Under the pieces are notes generated by a model. The model ran no database searches and was not told the origin of the DNA. It saw only the letters and a program-made list of their open reading frames with translations. The position numbers and the translations under genes are program-made. A stretch of DNA of 64,000 bases from DASSSY01 sp035708205 (GTDB taxonomy: Bacteria; Bacteroidota; Bacteroidia; Chitinophagales; Chitinophagaceae), in the NCBI GenBank assembly GCA_035708205.1, contig DASSSY010000004.1, positions 434,001 to 498,000 of the forward strand, given 5' to 3'. Shown here one piece after another: positions 8,955 through 17,510 of this stretch. The first letter of the stretch is position 1. Every line of letters begins with the position of its first letter.

Positions 8955-8971
8955 GAGAAGTCACTCCCCTC

Positions 8972-9469
8972 ATGAAATGCTGGTATGTCTTATATGTAAA
9001 GAGCAGGGCCGAAAAAAAAGTGGCGGAACGCCTTCAGCAGGAGGGTTGGGAAGTGTTTTGCCCCCTGAAGACCGAATGGCGGCAATGGAGTGACCGGCGG
9101 AAGAAGGTGGAAGCGCCTTATTTCAGATCTTACGTGTTTGCCCGCTTTTCCTTTAAAGAAGAACGGCTGGCGCTTCTGCAGACGCCCGGCGTTGTGCGGG
9201 TACTGTTCTGGCTGGGCCTGCCGGCGGTCATCCGGGATGAGGAGATGGAAGAAATCCGGGCTTTCTTTGAAAAATACCGGGATAGCGGGATAGTGACAGA
9301 AGAATTGGAGGTAGGGACTGAATATCGCGTAAAAGAAGGCGTTATGGAAGGGAAAGCCGGCATTGTGGTCTGGCAAAACGCGGAACGCGCGGTATTGGCC
9401 ATTTCGGGAATGAATGTCCGTTTAAGTGTACGGAAAAATCATTTAGACAAGCAAAAAGTTGGCCTGTAG
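8972..9469 (+). CDS. UpxY/RfaH-like transcription antitermination protein (NusG paralogue)
   Basis: A 165-residue NusG-family protein. It has an N-terminal NGN domain starting WYVLYVKSRAEKKVAERL and a C-terminal KOW-like segment (YRVKEGVMEGKAGIVV, near 128). It lacks the acidic extension of housekeeping NusG. In Bacteroidota such UpxY proteins bind the elongating polymerase and let it read through the long capsule operon. Here it lies 17 bases after the Wzc-like gene, within the locus rather than at its start, so it probably acts on the distal part or through feedback. It could alternatively be called LoaP- or RfaH-like; the family-level call is firm. Confidence 0.88.
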   Translation: MKCWYVLYVKSRAEKKVAERLQQEGWEVFCPLKTEWRQWSDRRKKVEAPYFRSYVFARFSFKEERLALLQTPGVVRVLFWLGLPAVIRDEEMEEIRAFFEKYRDSGIVTEELEVGTEYRVKEGVMEGKAGIVVWQNAERAVLAISGMNVRLSVRKNHLDKQKVGL

Positions 9470-9786
9470 CCGAAAAACAGCCGGTTTGCTGCCACTATGC
9501 GCTTAGAATATATTATTTTTTATTTCAGTCGCCGTTTATGGGACTGAGGACGGCGAAGCCGTACCCGGACGGATTAAACGGGTATTTCTTGCTGGTCAAA
9601 GCGAAGCATCCAGATCGCTTCCGGCTTTTCGCCAATGACCATAGTGATGTGGTGATGAAGGGACAAAGTAAGGAATTGACGGAGCGGTTAAGCGATTGAC
9701 CGACATGATCGATCGATTAAACAATATAAACAAAAACAGCGCTAAAAGCCAACAGCGAATAGCGAATGACCAATAAAAAAATACTT
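9470..9786. repeat. repeat-bearing gap before rmlB
   Basis: No gene is seen in these 317 bases. The second half carries cgattaaacaatataaac-type words (9686-9731) and gccaacagcgaatagcgaatgacc-type words (9748-9771). An in-frame ATG at 9766 is created by one of these words and is probably not a true start. Confidence 0.6.
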
Positions 9787-10839
9787 ATGTCCAAAAAAAC
9801 AATACTCATTACAGGGGGGGCGGGATTCATCGGCTCTCACGTGGTCCGGCGTTTTGTCAACAGCTATCCCGATTATTTTATCGTTAACCTGGATACCTTG
9901 ACCTATGCCGGGAACCTGGAGAACCTTACCGATATCGAGGATAAGGCAAACTATGTTTTTGAAAAGGCGGATATTACGGACGGCGCTGCGGTGCAAAAGA
10001 TTTTTGAACAATACCGCCCGGACGGGGTCATCCACCTGGCGGCTGAATCGCATGTGGACCGTTCCATTACCAATCCCCTGGCTTTTGTACAGACTAATGT
10101 GCTGGGCACGGTCAATTTGCTGAACAGCGCGTTATCCGTATGGAAAGGCAACTTCGAGGGGAAACGTTTTCATCATGTCTCTACCGATGAGGTTTATGGT
10201 ACTTTAGGAGCGTCCGGCTTTTTTACGGAAACCACGCCTTACAATCCTCATTCTCCTTATTCCGCGGCCAAGGCTTCTTCAGATCTTTTCGTAAGGGCCT
10301 ACCACGATACTTACGGGTTGCCGGTGGTGGTCACGAATTGTTCCAACAATTACGGCCCGAATCATTTCCCGGAAAAGCTGATCCCTCTATGCATTCATAA
10401 TATTATCAACAATAAGCCGCTGCCGATCTACGGCGACGGTCAATATACCCGCGATTGGCTTTTTGTAGTGGATCATGCCCATGCCATTGACCTGGTGTTC
10501 CATAAAGGCCATGACCGGGAAACCTATAATATCGGCGGCTTCAACGAATGGACCAATATTGACCTGGTGAGGGAACTGTGCCGCCAGATGGACGCTGTTT
10601 TAGGCCGGCCCGGGGGGACCAGCGCGCAGCTGATCACTTTCGTCAAAGACCGTCCCGGCCATGACCTGCGTTATGCCATTGACGCGACCAAGATCAATAA
10701 GGAATTAGGCTGGCAACCCTCCGTTACTTTTGAAGAAGGCCTCGCACAGACCATCAATTGGTATATGAACAATAAAGACTGGCTGGACAATGTGACCAGC
10801 GGAGATTATCAGAAGTATTATGAGAAGCAATATGGTTGA
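9787..10839 (+). CDS. rmlB: dTDP-glucose 4,6-dehydratase
   Basis: A 350-residue extended SDR with the NAD-binding GGAGFIGSH motif (from residue 10), the STDEVYG active-site segment and the YSAAK catalytic Tyr/Lys pair. The NCSNNYGP and DWLFVVDH motifs are typical of RmlB. It converts dTDP-glucose to dTDP-4-keto-6-deoxyglucose, the second step to dTDP-rhamnose. The ATG at 9787 leaves the glycine-rich loop at the usual distance from the N-terminus; the ATG at 9766 lies in repeat DNA. The usual partner rmlA is separated from it by a four-helix-bundle gene and repeats. Confidence 0.95.
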   Translation: MSKKTILITGGAGFIGSHVVRRFVNSYPDYFIVNLDTLTYAGNLENLTDIEDKANYVFEKADITDGAAVQKIFEQYRPDGVIHLAAESHVDRSITNPLAFVQTNVLGTVNLLNSALSVWKGNFEGKRFHHVSTDEVYGTLGASGFFTETTPYNPHSPYSAAKASSDLFVRAYHDTYGLPVVVTNCSNNYGPNHFPEKLIPLCIHNIINNKPLPIYGDGQYTRDWLFVVDHAHAIDLVFHKGHDRETYNIGGFNEWTNIDLVRELCRQMDAVLGRPGGTSAQLITFVKDRPGHDLRYAIDATKINKELGWQPSVTFEEGLAQTINWYMNNKDWLDNVTSGDYQKYYEKQYG

Positions 10840-10880
10840 GAGATTAGGAATTGGAGATTAGGAATCGGGGGATTAGAGAT
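10840..10880. repeat. GGATTAGG-type repeat, left flank of the four-helix cassette
   Basis: Several imperfect gattaggaatt/gattaggaatcgg words run on the plus strand directly after rmlB. The same word family appears inverted at 11273-11308, on the other side of the small gene at 10898. Confidence 0.7.
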
Positions 10881-10897
10881 AAGGTAAAAGGTAGTAT

Positions 10898-11257
10898 ATG
10901 AAAACACATAAGGATTTAGAAGTCTGGAAGCGTGCCGTAGACTTGGTGGCGGAAATTTATATAAAGACTGAAAAATTCTCTAAAGATGAGCTGTATGGCT
11001 TAACTAATCAAATCAGAAGGGCTGCCGTTTCTATTCCCTCTAATATTGCTGAAGGAGCGGGAAGAGAAACCAACAGTGAATATTTAAGGTTTTTGTATAT
11101 CGCTCGTGGCAGCCTAATGGAAGTTGACACACAATGGATAATTGCACAAAGGATTGGGTTAATGGGCGAAAATGAATATCGAGAACTAATTAATATTTTG
11201 AACGAAGTAGGACGGCTCTTAAACGGATTGATAAATTATCGGAAAGGAAGGGATTAG
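10898..11257 (+). CDS. four-helix-bundle protein (23S rRNA IVS / S23 type)
   Basis: A 119-residue helical protein of the bacterial IVS family (TIGR02436). It has the typical opening DLEVWKRAVDLVAEIY and the core RRAAVSIPSNIAEGAGRETNSEYLRFLYIARGSLME. The family was first found encoded in intervening sequences of 23S rRNA and is related to Avd of diversity-generating retroelements. The function of stand-alone copies is unknown; RNA or nucleic-acid binding is suspected from relatives. The gene splits rmlB from rmlA and is bracketed by inverted GGATTAGG-type repeats. A second, only distantly similar copy lies at 34140. Confidence 0.88.
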   Translation: MKTHKDLEVWKRAVDLVAEIYIKTEKFSKDELYGLTNQIRRAAVSIPSNIAEGAGRETNSEYLRFLYIARGSLMEVDTQWIIAQRIGLMGENEYRELINILNEVGRLLNGLINYRKGRD

Positions 11258-11272
11258 AGATCAGCAGGTTAT

Positions 11273-11308
11273 ATCCCCAATCCCTAGTTCCTAGTTCCTA
11301 ATCCCTAA
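11273..11308. repeat. GGATTAGG-type repeat, right flank, inverted
   Basis: The words ccccaatcccta, gttcctag and cctaatccctaag are reverse complements of the family seen at 10840-10880. Together the two blocks bracket the four-helix-bundle gene as an imperfect inverted repeat. Confidence 0.65.
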
Positions 11309-11322
11309 GAAAACAAAAAGAT

Positions 11323-12195
11323 ATGAAAGGTATCATCCTCGCCGGGGGCTCCGGCACTCGTTTACATCCCTTAACGATAGCTGTGAGCAAGCAGCTGTTA
11401 CCGGTTTACGATAAGCCCATGATCTACTATCCGCTGTCCGTCCTGATGCTGGCAGGCATAAAGGAGATCTTAATTATCTCAACGCCTCATGATCTGCCGA
11501 ACTTCAGGAAATTATTTGGCGATGGATCACAGCTGGGGCTACAGCTACATTATGCGGAACAACCCTCTCCCGATGGCCTGGCGCAGGCCTTTATTATCGG
11601 CGAAGAATTTATCGGCAATGACGATGTTTGCCTGGTGCTGGGGGACAATATTTTTTACGGCGCGGGCTTACAAAAGCTGTTGCAGGAGTCTCTTACTACG
11701 GTAAAAGAAGAGCGAAAAGCTGTCGTTTTCGGAAATTACGTTGATGATCCGGAGCGATACGGCGTAGCGGAATTTGACCGGGAAGGCAATGTATTGAGTA
11801 TAGAAGAAAAGCCGGTGCAGCCCAGGTCCAATTACGCGGTAGTAGGCCTGTATTTTTATCCTCATTCCGTTGTGAAAGTGGCTAAGAATGTGAAGCCTTC
11901 CGCACGGGGTGAGCTGGAGATCACTTCTGTTAACCAGCATTACCTTGAAGAAGGCCATTTAAAATTACAGGTGCTGAGCCGGGGCTTTGCCTGGCTGGAT
12001 ACCGGCACGCATGAATCCTTAACGGAAGCCACGGAGTTTGTGATGGCTATCGAAAAGCGTACGGGCTTAAAGATCGCCTGCCTGGAGGAAATTGCACTCC
12101 TCCAAAAATGGATAACGACAAAAGCGCTGCGGGAAAGAATAGAAAACCTGAAAGGCGATTATTATTCGTATCTGAAGAAGTTGGTCAGGGATTAG
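11323..12195 (+). CDS. rmlA: glucose-1-phosphate thymidylyltransferase
   Basis: A 290-residue nucleotidyltransferase with the RmlA signature GGSGTRLHPLT (from residue 8), the substrate loop SKQLLPVYDKPMIYYPLS, LVLGDNIFYG, and EEKPVQPRSNYAVVGLYFY. It joins glucose-1-phosphate and dTTP to make dTDP-glucose, the first step of dTDP-rhamnose synthesis, and is normally feedback-inhibited by dTDP-rhamnose. rmlB lies upstream across a small inserted gene, and rmlC lies 14 kb downstream at 26492. The start follows the inverted repeat block by 14 bases. Confidence 0.96.
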   Translation: MKGIILAGGSGTRLHPLTIAVSKQLLPVYDKPMIYYPLSVLMLAGIKEILIISTPHDLPNFRKLFGDGSQLGLQLHYAEQPSPDGLAQAFIIGEEFIGNDDVCLVLGDNIFYGAGLQKLLQESLTTVKEERKAVVFGNYVDDPERYGVAEFDREGNVLSIEEKPVQPRSNYAVVGLYFYPHSVVKVAKNVKPSARGELEITSVNQHYLEEGHLKLQVLSRGFAWLDTGTHESLTEATEFVMAIEKRTGLKIACLEEIALLQKWITTKALRERIENLKGDYYSYLKKLVRD

Positions 12196-12406
12196 GGATT
12201 TGAAATTAGGGACTGGGGATTAGGAACCCGACTTTATTCAGAGTGACTTCGACCCTGCTCAGCACGCGAGCTCAGCCATTATCGTCATATCATCACACTG
12301 GTCATTGAGCGGAGTCGAAATGGCCGTTAGCTATTAGCAATTGGCAGGGCGGAGAAGTAGTAGGGTGAAGAATGGGATTGACCAGCCAATAGCCAACAGA
12401 TAAAAA
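12196..12406. repeat. mixed repeat block between rmlA and the APS reductase gene
   Basis: No gene is seen. The block holds a ggattagg-type stretch (12190-12232), a gtgacttcgacc word near 12243, gtcattgagcggagtcgaaatgg (12301-12323) and gccgttagctattagc and ccaatagccaacag words. It is a compact sampler of four repeat families found in this window. Confidence 0.6.
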
Positions 12407-13084
12407 ATGAACCTGGGATTTCAACAAAAGGAACGGCAAACCCTGGACTTGCTTCAAAGTGAGTTGGATGGGTTTCGGAAATCGGGACGGCGGGTATTTG
12501 CGACTTCTTCTTTCCAAAGTCAAAGTGTGCCCTTGCTGCATATGCTGGGCAATCATTTCCCCGAAGTGGGGATATTGTTCCTGGATACGCGGTTCCTGTT
12601 TCCTGAAACCTATGCCTTTAAGGAAACGCTGGCGCAAAGGTTTCATTTGAATGTCATTACCTTACAATCAACCAGTTCATTGGAACAGCAAAGAGAGACC
12701 AAGAGCGGCTTGTTTCAATATGCTTTAAATCCAGACAGGTGCTGTTTTATTAATAAAGTGCAGCCGTTGGACAATTTCCTGAAAAGCGGCGATGTCTGGA
12801 TAAGCGGCGTGCGCCGGGACCAGACGAGTGTGCGGAAAATGATGAATACGCTGGAGGAGAATGATAAAGGTATCCTTAAGTTTCATCCCATGCTGGAATG
12901 GACCAATAAGGATATCCATTATTATATCCAGCATTATGGCTTGCCCCAACACCCTTTGGAAAAAGAAGGCTATGTCAGTATTGGCTGCATTCCCTGCACC
13001 TACAAATGGATGGGCGATGAGCAACGGGGCGGCCGCTGGGTGGGCAGTAAGAAAACGGAATGTGGTTTGCATACCGGAAAGTAG
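12407..13084 (+). CDS. cysH: adenylylsulfate (APS/PAPS) reductase
   Basis: A 225-residue PAPS-reductase-family protein with the N-type ATP-pyrophosphatase fold. It carries two Cys pairs, C112-C113 and C194-C197, that bind a [4Fe-4S] cluster in APS-type reductases. A C-terminal ECGLH holds the catalytic Cys219. The GVRRDQT and EWTNKDI segments are family-typical. It reduces activated sulfate to sulfite with thioredoxin. The Fe-S Cys pairs favour APS over PAPS as substrate. It lies inside the polysaccharide locus although it serves assimilation, which suggests shared use of APS with the cysC/D/N genes at 32.6-35.9 kb. No sulfite reductase gene is in the window. Confidence 0.92.
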   Translation: MNLGFQQKERQTLDLLQSELDGFRKSGRRVFATSSFQSQSVPLLHMLGNHFPEVGILFLDTRFLFPETYAFKETLAQRFHLNVITLQSTSSLEQQRETKSGLFQYALNPDRCCFINKVQPLDNFLKSGDVWISGVRRDQTSVRKMMNTLEENDKGILKFHPMLEWTNKDIHYYIQHYGLPQHPLEKEGYVSIGCIPCTYKWMGDEQRGGRWVGSKKTECGLHTGK

Positions 13085-13419
13085 TGATGGGTGGAAATGG
13101 CCTTTAGCAAACAACGATTAATTCTGAGGAATAAACAATTAAACGACGTAACCGATTAAACAATAGTGGCAAGATTAGGGATTAGAAATTAGGGGCTGGG
13201 AATTGGCCTTTGGCGCTTAGCTGTTAGCAAAACAAAGACTAACCGAGGAATAAACCATTAAACATGATAACCGATTAAACAACATAAACAATAAGCAACC
13301 TAAGCCAATAGCAAACAGTTAATGGCTAATAGCCGAATAATTTGTTTCTGGTCTTAGCGTCTCGCTAAGACCAGGGGGAGCTTTCATTAACCATAAAGAA
13401 TTGCAGTAACAAAAAGCCA
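13085..13419. repeat. repeat-filled gap
   Basis: No gene is seen in these 335 bases. In order they hold aaccgattaaacaata (about 13150), a gattagggattag-like stretch (13171-13203), a ttggcgcttagctgttagc word, aaccgattaaacaacataaac (about 13270), caatagcaaacag-type words and the 12-bp hairpin at 13348-13374. Confidence 0.65.
13348..13374. repeat. perfect hairpin, family GGTCT..AGACC, copy 2
   Basis: CTGGTCTTAGCG, loop TCT, CGCTAAGACCAG: a 12-bp perfect stem with a 3-base loop, and no T-run after it. It shares its outer GGTCT/AGACC arms with copies at 406-428 and 15948-15971. Confidence 0.7.
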
Positions 13420-14786
13420 ATGTCGCCTTTTAGAAATATCCCGGTTGCGGAAAGTGATACGGTGGAGTTCAAAACCTCTTTTCAGGAAAAGGTGATAGAA
13501 ACTTTAGTGGCTTTTGCGAATGCTAAAGGTGGAAAAGTGTATATCGGTGTAAGGGATGACGGTAAGGTCCAGGGGATAGAGATTGGTAAAGAGACCATTC
13601 AAAAATGGCTGAATGAAATAAAGCTAAAAACAGAACCGGCAATTGTTCCCGATGTACGGCTGCTGTACCAGGATGGCAAAACAGTGGCGGTTATTGAGGT
13701 ACAGGAATATCCGGTTAAACCCTTGTCCTATAAAGGACGGTATTATAAGCGCATACAAAATGCCAATCATCAATTGTCTATAGCGGAGATAACCAGTCTG
13801 AATCTACAGTCTTTGCAGTTGTCCTGGGATGCCTATCCAAAGCCACAGAAAACCATTGATGACCTGTCCGTTGAAAAAGCCAGGAACTTTATTGACCAAA
13901 TAAATGAGTCCGGTCGGTTTCGCCTGACCGGCGATTGGATAACAGATTTGAAAAAGCTGAGGCTCATTAATGATACCGGGATTTCCAATGCGGCCTGGTT
14001 ATTGTTTGCCCATGAAGATACGGGTTATCATATTCATATCGGCCGGTTTAAAACCGCCTCATATATTGTAGATGACCGGATGTTTGGCGGTACGTTGTTT
14101 GAGATGGTCGAACAGGCGGTCAATTATATTATCAGCCATTTGAAAGTCGCTTTTGAAATTACGGGTGAAACGGTCAGGAGAAAAGAGATATTTGAGTATC
14201 CGCTTTCAGCATTGAGGGAACTTGTGCTTAATGCGGTCATTCACCGGGACTATATGAGCCCTCGGATATCCAGGTAAAGATTTTTGATCAGCACATTTAT
14301 TTTTTTAACCCTGGCAGGCTTTATGGCGGTCTGCAGATCGAAGACCTGGAGAAGGATGATTATCCATCCAGCACGCGAAATAAGCTTTTGGCAGAGGCGT
14401 TTTACCTGACCGGGGAAATCGAAAAATACGGTAGCGGCTTTATTCGCATAAGGGAGGCCATAGCCGGTTATCCGACAATGGTGCTGACGGTTAAGGAAGC
14501 CGCTGGGGGGTTTTCGGCACAGCTTCAATACCAACAGCAACGGATTAGTGAGACCACAACGCAAACAACGGATGGCGGTGTAAATGGCGGTGTAAATGAA
14601 TTATTGCAGCTCATTCAGTCCTCACCTGGTGTACAGATATCCGAAGTGATGCAAAAATTAAAAGTATCCAGGCGCAGTATAGAACGTTGGCTCAAACAAT
14701 TACGGGAGCAGGGCATCATTGAATTTAGAGGGGCGCCTAAAACAGGCGGCTATTATATGAAGGCCAGTCGTGAGATTGGGGATTAG
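13420..14786 (+). pseudogene. AlbA_2 / RecG-like transcriptional regulator, frameshifted
   Basis: The first part (13420-14277) has an AlbA_2 (Schlafen-like) domain, with ESDTVEFKTSF and FANAKGGKVYIGVRDDG, and runs into an HATPase_c_4 domain at LRELVLNAVIHRDYM. It then hits a stop at 14275. Reading one base back at about 14262 restores homology (SDIQVKIFDQHIYFFNPG, then LLAEAFYLTGEIEKYGSGF) through a C-terminal winged-helix segment ending at 14786. One missing base near 14260-14262 explains this. Intact relatives are putative ATP-binding DNA-binding regulators of unknown targets. A sequencing error or a recent mutation are both possible; no classical slippery heptamer is seen. Confidence 0.8.
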
Positions 14787-14901
14787 GGATTGGGAATTAG
14801 GGATTGGCTGTTCGCAGGGCAAAGACCTACTGTGAGGACTAAACAAACCGATTAAATAACATAACCGCCATAAACATGATAACTGGTTAACCAACAAAAC
14901 C
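14773..14901. repeat. repeat block before the epimerase gene
   Basis: It begins with gattggggattagggattggg-like words that overlap the end of the regulator gene. It continues with aaccgattaaataacataaccgcc and a final aactggttaacc just before the ATG at 14902. Confidence 0.6.
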
Positions 14902-15804
14902 ATGAAAATATTAGTGACCGGTGGGGCCGGTTATATCGGTACCACTTTGGTGGAGCAGCTGAATGCCCGGGAAGACGTGGCCATGATCTATGTCCTGGAT
15001 AACCTGTCACGCGCGCCCCTGTCTTTTTTCCTGGGGCGGGAAAAGCTCACCAAGATCAGGTTTGTCAAGGGGGATATTTTAGATTCCTATGTCCTGGATG
15101 AGCTGGTCAGGCAGGTGGACGTGATCTATCATTTGGCCGCTTTTGTCTTGTCGCCCTATAGCTATGAACAAAATGTCCAGTATGAACAGATCAATCGCTG
15201 GGGCACCTTGAATATCGTTCGTTGTATCCAGCAATCTAAACATAAGATCGGCAGGTTTATTTACCTGAGCTCTGCTTCGGTATATGGCTTGCACGGCCGG
15301 GTGCATTTCCAGGATGAGCCGAACCCCACCAATGCTTACGGCCGGTCCAAGTGGGAAGGAGAGCAATTCGCGCGGTTGCTGGAAGGACATTGTACCGTTC
15401 ATATCCTGCGGGCGGCCAATGTATTCGGTTTTAATCCCTCGTTCAGGGAAGATTCTGTGCTCAACCATTTTATCTTCCATGGCATTGTCCATAACAAGAT
15501 CCTGATCTATGGCGATGGGCACCAGTCAAGGCCTTTTGTACCCTTAGCGGATGTTGTGAACGCTTTGCTTGCTCTGTTGGATATTCCTAAAAGCACGGTG
15601 TCTTATGCCGCTTTGTTCAATGCCAGCTTAAACGAAATTAAGGACTGGTTGTTAGCAAACCATTTGCCCGATATGGAATATACTTATCTCAACCCTGCAA
15701 TAAGCTACGAGCAGCAGTTTGTAGAAGGCTTGAAACCCCTTTCGAATATTACCCCGCATTTAGATAAGGAATTTGAAACTTTCCGGGAAAATATCAGGAT
15801 ATAG
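14902..15804 (+). CDS. NAD-dependent nucleotide-sugar epimerase/dehydratase
   Basis: A 300-residue extended SDR. It has the Rossmann motif TGGAGYIG (residues 6-13), YHLAAF, the SSASVYG serine segment and the YGRSK catalytic Tyr/Lys pair. It lies in the polysaccharide locus and most likely makes a nucleotide sugar by 4-epimerisation or 4-keto reduction. Which one cannot be fixed from sequence. The window has rmlA, rmlB and rmlC but no recognisable rmlD. This protein does not look like RmlD, but a keto-reductase role cannot be excluded. Confidence 0.85.
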   Translation: MKILVTGGAGYIGTTLVEQLNAREDVAMIYVLDNLSRAPLSFFLGREKLTKIRFVKGDILDSYVLDELVRQVDVIYHLAAFVLSPYSYEQNVQYEQINRWGTLNIVRCIQQSKHKIGRFIYLSSASVYGLHGRVHFQDEPNPTNAYGRSKWEGEQFARLLEGHCTVHILRAANVFGFNPSFREDSVLNHFIFHGIVHNKILIYGDGHQSRPFVPLADVVNALLALLDIPKSTVSYAALFNASLNEIKDWLLANHLPDMEYTYLNPAISYEQQFVEGLKPLSNITPHLDKEFETFRENIRI

Positions 15805-16198
15805 AAAAATGGTCGTGAGTAAAGACGAAGACCTCAGTGAAGAATAAACGATTAACCAATTAAACAACATAAACAAGTGGGTCATTGAGCGGAGTCGAAA
15901 TGCCCGGCACAGTGAAACGGAAAGTCTGCAACCGCCCGAAACTATGAGTCTTAGCGGGGGAACGCTAAGACCAGCGGGGGACCCGGCGGCGAGACGTTGA
16001 AGAATAACCTAACCGATTAAGTATCATAAGCATCATAAATAATATACTCGATTGACCGATTAAGCGACATAAGCATTATAAAACATTCCCGCAAAAGCTG
16101 ACAACAAAATATTACCATTGGCCTCCGTAAATGGCCAATGGCAAAAAGCTAATAGCCAATAGCACATAACTCATCATTCATAATTCCCAAAAGTTTCC
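15805..16198. repeat. repeat-filled gap before the flippase gene
   Basis: No gene is seen in these 394 bases. They contain aacgattaaccaattaaac (15847-15866), gtcattgagcggagtcgaaatg (15881-15902), the hairpin at 15948-15971, further accgattaag and ataaac words (16012-16085), and ggccaatggcaaaaagctaa-type words (16131-16162). Confidence 0.65.
15948..15971. repeat. hairpin, family GGTCT..AGACC, copy 3
   Basis: GTCTTAGCG, loop GGGGAA, CGCTAAGAC: a 9-bp stem with a 6-base loop. The stem core matches copy 2 at 13348-13374, while the loop differs in length and sequence. Confidence 0.65.
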
Positions 16199-17506
16199 TT
16201 GATAACGAAAATTAAAAAACAGCTCAAAAAGCTGGATGTTCATACGCTGGAAGTCGTGAAAAAATCCGGCTCCGCTACCATTGTGAAAATGTTGGGCATG
16301 ATTGCCGGCTTATTGGTAAGTGTGGCGTTGGGAAGAATACTGGGGGCTGACGGACTGGGAATAATCAATTTGAGTAATCAAATTGTGACAATAGTGCTTG
16401 TTTTTTGCATGTTAGGGACCTCTCAGGTAATTATTAAAGAAATTGCTATTGCCCGCAATAAGGAGAAATTCCTGCGTATTAATGATATAATCAACTCTGC
16501 CTACATTCTAAATGGATTAGTAACGGTTTTTGTTTCGGTCGTACTAATTTTGCTAGCTCCTTGGATAGCTAATCATTTTTTCCACAATGAAAAGATGATA
16601 TATCCATTAATTGTTTTTTTTATTGTCTTAACTCCGCAAATATTTTCCCGTATTTATTCTGCCGGGTTGGTAGGTTATCAGAAAATCTGGCAAAGTAATT
16701 TAGTGGATCAAACGATGAGCATCTCCATCACGGGAGTACTATTGTTAATATTTTATCTTCTCAATTATCCTATTACCGTAAACTTGGTAGCGGTTTTATA
16801 CGCGATTGGTCGAGTGAGTGTTACTATATTTGTAGGTATTTACTGGCAAAAATTAAAACCGGAAAAAAAAGATAATGGAAAACGTGAATTAGCCATTCAG
16901 TCGTTATTAAAAACCGGGATGCCCTTATTATTGGTGTCTGCTGCATTGATTCTTTCGGGTAGCATTGACTCTATTATGTTGGGCTGGCTTCGGAATAGTA
17001 AGGAAGTGGGTATTTATACCGTTTCTTTTAGGATAGCTACCCTGACGATATTTTTTTTACAGGTAACGACTGCGGCAATTTCTCCAAAAATTGCTTCTTT
17101 ATATGAAGCTGGACAAATTGGAGAGTTGAGAAAGATGGTGCAACAAGTTACTTCAATTCTAACAATTATAGGAGTGTTAAGTGTAGTGTTATTTATTTTT
17201 GCAGGTAAATACATTTTGTCCCTGTGGGGAGATGAATTTAAAGTAGGTTTTAGCGCACTAATAATTTTAAGCGTAGGCCAATTCTTTAATATTGCATCGG
17301 GACCTGTTGGTAATATCCTGGCTATGACAAATCATGAAAAGGTTTTGAGAAACATTACAGTCATAACGTTACTAATAAATGTAGTTTTAAATTTTGTGTT
17401 GATTAAGATGTATGGAATTATAGGAGCTTCAATCGCAACAACATTTTCAACCTTTATGAATATGGCATTATGCTACTATTATGTCAAGTTGAAATTAAAT
17501 ATATAG
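16199..17506 (+). CDS. polysaccharide repeat-unit flippase (Wzx-like)
   Basis: A 435-residue MATE/Wzx-superfamily membrane protein with about 12 hydrophobic segments. The opening ATIVKMLGMIAGLLVSVALGRILGADGLG is characteristic (cited in part: VALGRILGADGLG). It flips undecaprenyl-linked repeat units to the periplasm. The start is TTG at 16199; no ATG occurs in frame until residue 30. The first roughly 200 bases have the composition of the flanking genome. After about 16,440 the gene becomes markedly AT-rich, so the left edge of the AT-rich island lies inside this gene. Confidence 0.88.
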   Translation: MITKIKKQLKKLDVHTLEVVKKSGSATIVKMLGMIAGLLVSVALGRILGADGLGIINLSNQIVTIVLVFCMLGTSQVIIKEIAIARNKEKFLRINDIINSAYILNGLVTVFVSVVLILLAPWIANHFFHNEKMIYPLIVFFIVLTPQIFSRIYSAGLVGYQKIWQSNLVDQTMSISITGVLLLIFYLLNYPITVNLVAVLYAIGRVSVTIFVGIYWQKLKPEKKDNGKRELAIQSLLKTGMPLLLVSAALILSGSIDSIMLGWLRNSKEVGIYTVSFRIATLTIFFLQVTTAAISPKIASLYEAGQIGELRKMVQQVTSILTIIGVLSVVLFIFAGKYILSLWGDEFKVGFSALIILSVGQFFNIASGPVGNILAMTNHEKVLRNITVITLLINVVLNFVLIKMYGIIGASIATTFSTFMNMALCYYYVKLKLNI

Positions 17507-17510
17507 TATC

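Noticed and set aside
9766..9786. Upstream ATG for rmlB
   Set aside because: It is formed by an intergenic repeat word (gaatgacc) and pushes the Rossmann glycine motif away from the N-terminus.
14250..14280. Programmed frameshifting in the AlbA_2 regulator gene
   Set aside because: No slippery heptamer or downstream stimulator is seen; a single-base loss is simpler.
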